DNA from: Discostella pseudostelligera
Lineage: Eukaryota > Bacillariophyta > Thalassiosirophyceae > Thalassiosirales > Thalassiosiraceae
Direction: 5' to 3'
Length of the DNA: 11,729 bases
Assembly (NCBI GenBank): GCA_036940085.1
Contig: JALLBK010000988.1
Coordinates: 1 to 11,729 of the forward strand
A model generated the notes under the pieces. That model saw only the letters and a list, made by a program, of their open reading frames with translations, had not been told where the DNA came from and did no database searches. Shown in pieces: positions 8,101-11,729 of this stretch. The position numbers and the translations under genes were made by a program. Every line of letters begins with the position of its first letter. Position 1 is the first letter of the stretch.

Positions 8101-10445
8101 GCACCTTTGGCAAATATTCGTGACCTTCTCGACTTTGAATCTGACCGCGAAAGCATTCCAATTGACGAAGTTGAATCAGCTGCCGAAATTATGAAGCGAT
8201 TCTGCACTGGTGCCATGTCCCTTGGCGCTCTTAGTCGTGAAGCACACGAAACGCTAGCTATTGCCGTCAACCGCATTGGTGGCAAGTCAAACTCCGGTGA
8301 GGGTGGTGAAGATGTTCTTCGCGGAAAGGACATTACAGATGTCGACGAAAAGGGTCGCAGCCCCACATTCCCCCACCTCGCGGGTCTTAAGAATGGCGAC
8401 TCTGCAAATTCGTACGTCCATCAGGTTGCAAGCGGACGATTTGGTGTCACACCTGAGTTTTTGGTGACGGCGAAGCAATTGGAGGTAAGATTGAGCTAGT
8501 TTTGATGGCTTTACTGATTCAACGCTTATCCGCTTACACCTTTGACCACCTATTTTCATTGATAGATTAAGATGGCACAAGGTGCCAAGCCCGGCGAGGG
8601 CGGACAATTGCCCGGACCTAAAGTCTCGGATTACATTGCTACGTTGAGGGCCAGCAAGCCAGGTGTTACTCTAATATCGCCCCCGCCACACCATGATATT
8701 TACAGTATTGAGGTTAGTTGAAAACAATTCCAAAATTATTTGTCTTCTCTTATTGTTATCTTCAGTTCTGACACGATACTCCTCATCTTTCTATTGCTTA
8801 GGATCTTGCTCAACTTATCCATGATTTGCATGCAATCAATGAAAAGGCAGGGGTGTCCGTGAAGCTTGTTTCATCCATCGGAATCGGAACTGTTGCCTGT
8901 GGTGTAGCCAAGGCGCAGGCTGATGTCATCCAGATCTCTGGTGGAGACGGTGGTACTGGTGCATCCCCTCTGTCTTCCATTAAGCACGCCGGTATGCCTT
9001 GGGAATTGGGTCTTTCGGAGGCTCATTCGGCGTTGTTATCCAATGGTCTACGCGACCGCGTTATTCTTCGAGCAGACGGCGGTATTCGCACTGGAAGGGA
9101 CGTTGCGATTGCCGCCATGATGGGAGCTGAGGAATTCGGATTTGGGACGATTGCCATGATCGCAGAAGGTTGTATCATGGCACGTGTTTGTCATCTTAAC
9201 ACGTGCCCCGTCGGTGTTACCAGTCAGAAGGAGGAACTTCGCAAGAAATTCCCAGGCACGCCCGAGCATGTCGTCAACTTCTTCGAGTTTGTTGCCGAGG
9301 AAATCAGAGAACTCATGGCCCATTTGGGATACGCTAAATTTGAAGACTTGATTGGACGTGCCGACCTTCTTAAGGAAGATGATGCTCAACTTGCGCGAAT
9401 TGCCAAGACCAAGGGCGTCTCGTTGTCGGGATTCTTCTCCAGCATTCCTGGCAGCAAGGATAATCGAGCATTCCTTCGTGCCACTCCTGCCGAAGGTGGC
9501 GGACTCAAGGATGACATCGTCCATGCCAATGGATTCAGCTCTGACTTGGACCGTGAGATGTGCAACCACCCGGATGTTAAGGCCGCCATTGAAAGAAACG
9601 AAGGCGATATTGCAGTGAACTTCAACGTCAAGAACACTGACCGCAGTACGTGCGCCATGTTGGCCGGAGATATTGCGCGGAAGTATGGAAATAAGGGTCT
9701 AAGTGGAAGTCTCAACATCAACATGTTTGGAAGCGCCGGGCAATCGTTTGGAGCATTTCTCCTTCCCGGATTGAAAGTCCGTCTCACTGGAGAAGCCAAT
9801 GATTACGTAGGAAAGGGAATGCATGGAGGTGAGATAGTCGTATTACCCGAAGCTGATGCAGGATTTGTTGCGGCCGATTCTAGTATCGTTGGCAATGCTT
9901 GTCTCTACGGAGCAACTGGTGGAGACTTCCATGCCAATGGCCGTGCTGGTGAGCGCTTTTGTGTTCGTAACAGTGGAGCATATGCGGTATGCGAGGGAAC
10001 AGGTGATCACTGCTGCGAGTACATGACTGGTGGTGTAGTCGTCGTCCTTGGCACCGTGGGGAGAAATGTAGGAGCAGGTATGACAGGAGGCATTGGATAT
10101 TTCTATGATGAAGATGGGCGATTTGAGGAACGTGTTAATGGTGAAATCGTCAAGTACCAACGTATCAAGACCTCCGCGGGTGAGCTTCAATTGAGAAACA
10201 TTGTGGAGCGTCACTTCGAGAAATCAGGAAGCGAAAAGGCGGAAGCAATTTTGGATAAATGGGACGAAGAAGTTGGAAAATTCTGGCAAGTATATCCACC
10301 TTCCGAGGCCTCGTCCGCTGCAGTAGCAGAAACAATTGTTGGAAGTGTTGTCAAGGTGTCCGCAATCGCACCAAGTGAGGAGCTTTGCTACCTTCCAGTT
10401 GGGGCTGGCTTGAATCCGAATCAAACAACTCGATGTGCTGACTAA
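5114..10445 (+). CDS. GLSF: Plastid ferredoxin-dependent glutamate synthase (Fd-GOGAT), four exons
   Basis: Makes two glutamates from glutamine and 2-oxoglutarate with electrons from reduced ferredoxin, in the plastid stroma, as partner of glutamine synthetase. Exons 5114-5381, 5483-8484, 8566-8712 and 8802-10445 give 1686 residues. Residues 1-20 form a signal peptide; Phe21 follows an ASAF-like cleavage site (A-S-W-A/F), then a Ser/Thr/His-rich transit peptide to about 77. Cys78 (C-G-V-G-F) is the expected N-terminal nucleophile of the mature class II glutamine amidotransferase domain, with Y-H-R-R-F-S-T-N-T (294-302) and H-N-G-E-I-N-T (317-323). The central domain includes Q-V-T-N-P-P-I-D-P (610-618). 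The FMN-binding synthase domain (about 980-1400) contains [10 protein letters not shown] and the 3Fe-4S cysteines 1263, 1269 and 1274. A glycine-rich GXGXG beta-helix domain spans about 1438-1600. An insertion at about 1034-1067 matches the ferredoxin loop of Fd-type enzymes, and there is no fused NAD(P)H-dehydrogenase domain, so this is the Fd type rather than NAD(P)H-GOGAT. Confidence 0.95.
5382..5482 (+). other. Intron 1 of Fd-GOGAT
   Basis: This 101-base intron has a GTGAGT donor and a GATATAG acceptor, in phase 1. The joined codon G|AC gives Asp90, producing V-N-S-G-D-E-F-G-T-H, which runs on into the conserved C-M-E-H-R-G segment of the amidotransferase domain. The intron falls 12 residues after the catalytic Cys78. 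Confidence 0.9.
8485..8565 (+). other. Intron 2 of Fd-GOGAT
   Basis: This 81-base GT-AG intron has a GTAAGA donor and a TTGATAG acceptor, in phase 0. It interrupts the conserved K-Q-L-E / I-K-M-A-Q-G segment. Its length is a multiple of three, but an in-frame TAG comes four codons in, so retention would truncate the protein in the FMN domain. Confidence 0.92.
8713..8801 (+). other. Intron 3 of Fd-GOGAT
   Basis: This 89-base GT-AG intron has a GTTAGT donor and a GCTTAG acceptor, in phase 0. Splicing joins H-H-D-I-Y-S-I-E to D-L-A-Q-L-I, which is the conserved uninterrupted sequence of the family. Together with intron 2 it isolates a 147-base exon. Confidence 0.92.
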
Positions 10446-10615
10446 TTTGCTAATCTGTTCTTGTCCGCTTATGATGAATAATCTCTGCATGTCTTTACGG
10501 GCATAGTCTCTGTAATGATTGAGTAGCTATTTGTAATGCAAGCACGAGAATCGGTTTTATTATAGATGCTTCATTTCTTATTCATCTCATGGGTCCGCTT
10601 GTGGGTCATCATGAA
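10446..10615. other. Tail-to-tail intergenic region between Fd-GOGAT and the Coq11-like gene
   Basis: Only 170 bases separate the two stop codons. On the minus strand a canonical AATAAA (10561-10556) lies about 55 bases past the Coq11-like stop and is a likely polyadenylation signal. No AATAAA is visible on the plus strand here, so the Fd-GOGAT transcript uses a non-canonical signal or extends into the opposing gene. No gene is seen. Confidence 0.55.
10556..10561 (-). terminator. Likely AATAAA polyadenylation signal of the Coq11-like gene
   Basis: A canonical AATAAA hexamer lies on the minus strand about 55 bases downstream of the TGA at 10618-10616. Position and orientation fit a 3' end signal; cleavage has not been shown. 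Confidence 0.45.
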
Positions 10616-11694
10616 TCAGTTACGCTGGCTAAGCTTCTCCATAGCACCCACTCGTTGCACGCCCTCCACATCATCGCCCTCAATCCCAGCCACAATCGCA
10701 TCCGCTAATGTTTCTATCCTAACAGTCTTATCCACAAACGGAACACCAATCGCTGCAGCTAGATTGAAAATAGGGATAGCAGGAAGAACATCAAACTTTG
10801 TCCAATCCCAAATCAACGAAGGTCGGAAGATGGCTGATCGGATCGTTCCCTTCTTTTCATTCGATTCCTTCAGCCTGCTCTCCACAGCCCTCTTAGCGGT
10901 TAGATATTTGTTCAACCATTCTGGGGCAAGTCCATCTACCGTCTTTCCAAACGGAACATCAGGCCAACCAGCCTCGGCTGCCGAAACGAACATGAGTGGG
11001 AAACGCTTTTTGTTGTTCGAGAGCATACTTCCAATGTTCATTGATTGTTTCTTTTCAATAGATTCAATGACATTGAAGGCCGTGGTACGCGTGATGGCAT
11101 CGTATGTGGATGCTTCGCCAGGGATTGATCCCGATCCACTTACAATTTTGTTGAGGTTGGCGAGACCGGATTCGACATCGAAGAGGAGGCCTGGATTGCG
11201 CAATGTGAGACATGCGATAGTTAATACAACGTAATTATGGCGATTCTATGGTGGCAAAAATAACATACCAATGGCATGCACGGCGGCATCTGAATCCTTG
11301 AGAGCCTTCTCCACGGTTTTCATCTCGGTGGCATCGCCTTGAACCCAGTTAACCTTGAAAAGAAAATGCAATTCAATTGATATGAGACATGCAACATCAG
11401 CCGAGGAAGCACCAAACGATACAAATCCACCACATGTCCCTGATAGCCACAGGCACCTAACGATAACGAATGATGACATACCTTGGACAACTCTTTCGAA
11501 TCCGGCTTTGGATTCTTCCCCCGTCTCGACACCGCTGTCACTTCATGGCCGCGTTTGACTAATCGTTCGCACACCGCGGAACCGACGTACCCTGTACCCC
11601 CGAATACCGTCACTCTGAGCGGCCGCGTCGCGAGAGATAGAACTGTCGAGGGAGCAACGACCATCGTTACTGCGAGAAGGGAGAGAAGCTTCAT
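10616..11694 (-). CDS. Atypical short-chain dehydrogenase, Coq11/NDUFA9-like NAD(P)-binding protein, three exons
   Basis: The model joins 11694-11482, 11353-11269 and 11190-10616 and gives 290 residues. After a hydrophobic N-terminus (residues 3-20) comes a Rossmann fold with G-G-T-G-Y-V-G (32-38), the NAD(P)-binding glycine motif, and V-S-R-R-G at the end of the second strand. Next come W-V-Q-G-D-A (residues 74-79) and A-V-H-A-I-G (95-100), the usual positions of strands 3 and 4. Y-L-T-A-K (195-199) is the YxxxK pair of short-chain dehydrogenases, followed by F-R-P-S-L-I-W. Length and the order of these segments resemble yeast Coq11 (277 residues), a partner of the coenzyme Q biosynthetic complex, and related plant proteins. 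I infer a role in quinone metabolism; the substrate is unknown. The N-terminus may be a signal peptide, a mitochondrial presequence, or a plastid signal with Leu at +1. The gene is convergent with Fd-GOGAT, with no functional link shown. Confidence 0.85.
11191..11268 (-). other. Intron 2 of the Coq11-like gene
   Basis: This 78-base minus-strand intron has a GTATGT donor and an AATCCAG acceptor, in phase 1 (codon G|GC, Gly100). It joins A-V-H-A-I-G to L-L-F-D-V, which matches the strand-4 region of Coq11-type proteins. The acceptor has a weak pyrimidine tract, so this boundary is slightly less sure than the others. Confidence 0.82.
11354..11481 (-). other. Intron 1 of the Coq11-like gene
   Basis: This 128-base minus-strand intron has a GTATGT donor after ...TCCAAG and a polypyrimidine tract ending TTTTCAAG, in phase 0. 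Splicing joins K-E-L-S-K to V-N-W-V-Q-G-D, restoring the third strand of the Rossmann fold. Confidence 0.88.
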
Positions 11695-11729
11695 GGTAGA
11701 TAGATGAGATGATCTTTGTTTTATGTTGC

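Noticed and set aside
5114..10445. Possibility that this is a bacterial gltB or a mitochondrial NAD(P)H-GOGAT
   Set aside because: It has three introns and a bipartite plastid pre-sequence, contains the ferredoxin loop, and lacks a fused or adjacent small-subunit domain.
10566..11234. 222-codon plus-strand open frame opposite the Coq11-like gene
   Set aside because: It mirrors the long third exon of the minus-strand gene, whose protein has clear Rossmann and YxxxK motifs; the plus-strand product shows none.
1..11729. A mobile element, CRISPR array, RNA gene or multi-gene novel system
   Set aside because: No terminal repeats, transposase or reverse transcriptase motifs, spaced direct repeats or tRNA/rRNA signatures were seen; the three genes have no evident joint function.

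Overview
This window looks like nuclear DNA of a photosynthetic eukaryote with a secondary red-type plastid, most probably a diatom. Three things point there. The genes carry short GT-AG introns of 78-161 bases. The glutamate synthase precursor starts with a bipartite plastid pre-sequence: a signal peptide with an ASAF-like A-S-W-A-F junction, followed by a Ser/Thr/His-rich transit peptide. The gene-poor protein next door is long, disordered and full of simple repeats, as is common in diatom genomes. The species is inferred; a Thalassiosira-like centric diatom would fit, but the sequence alone does not prove it.

Layout from left to right. Positions 1-724 hold no gene I can support and probably contain the 5' region of the next gene. 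Positions 725-4581 (+) hold a two-exon gene for a 1231-residue, Ser/Pro/Thr-rich, apparently disordered protein of unknown function. Positions 4582-5113 are intergenic and hold a motif-rich putative promoter: repeated TGACCGGTG, E2F-like sites, a TTCCGGAA palindrome and a cluster of TGACG-type (CRE/CCRE-like) sites. Positions 5114-10445 (+) hold a four-exon gene for plastid ferredoxin-dependent glutamate synthase (Fd-GOGAT), 1686 residues after splicing. Positions 11694-10616 (-) hold a three-exon gene for a 290-residue atypical short-chain dehydrogenase related to Coq11/NDUFA9-type proteins. It is convergent with the glutamate synthase gene, with 170 bases between the stop codons.

Functionally, the Fd-GOGAT is the second half of the plastid GS-GOGAT ammonium assimilation cycle and uses photosynthetic reducing power. 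The Coq11-like protein may act in quinone metabolism or as a lipid/quinone-linked Rossmann protein, in a compartment its N-terminus does not settle. Nothing shows that the three genes work together; this is ordinary eukaryotic gene neighbourhood, not an operon. I found no mobile element, RNA gene, CRISPR array or new defence-like system. The items most worth checking are the TGACG cluster upstream of Fd-GOGAT, the unknown 1231-residue protein, and the location of the Coq11-like protein.
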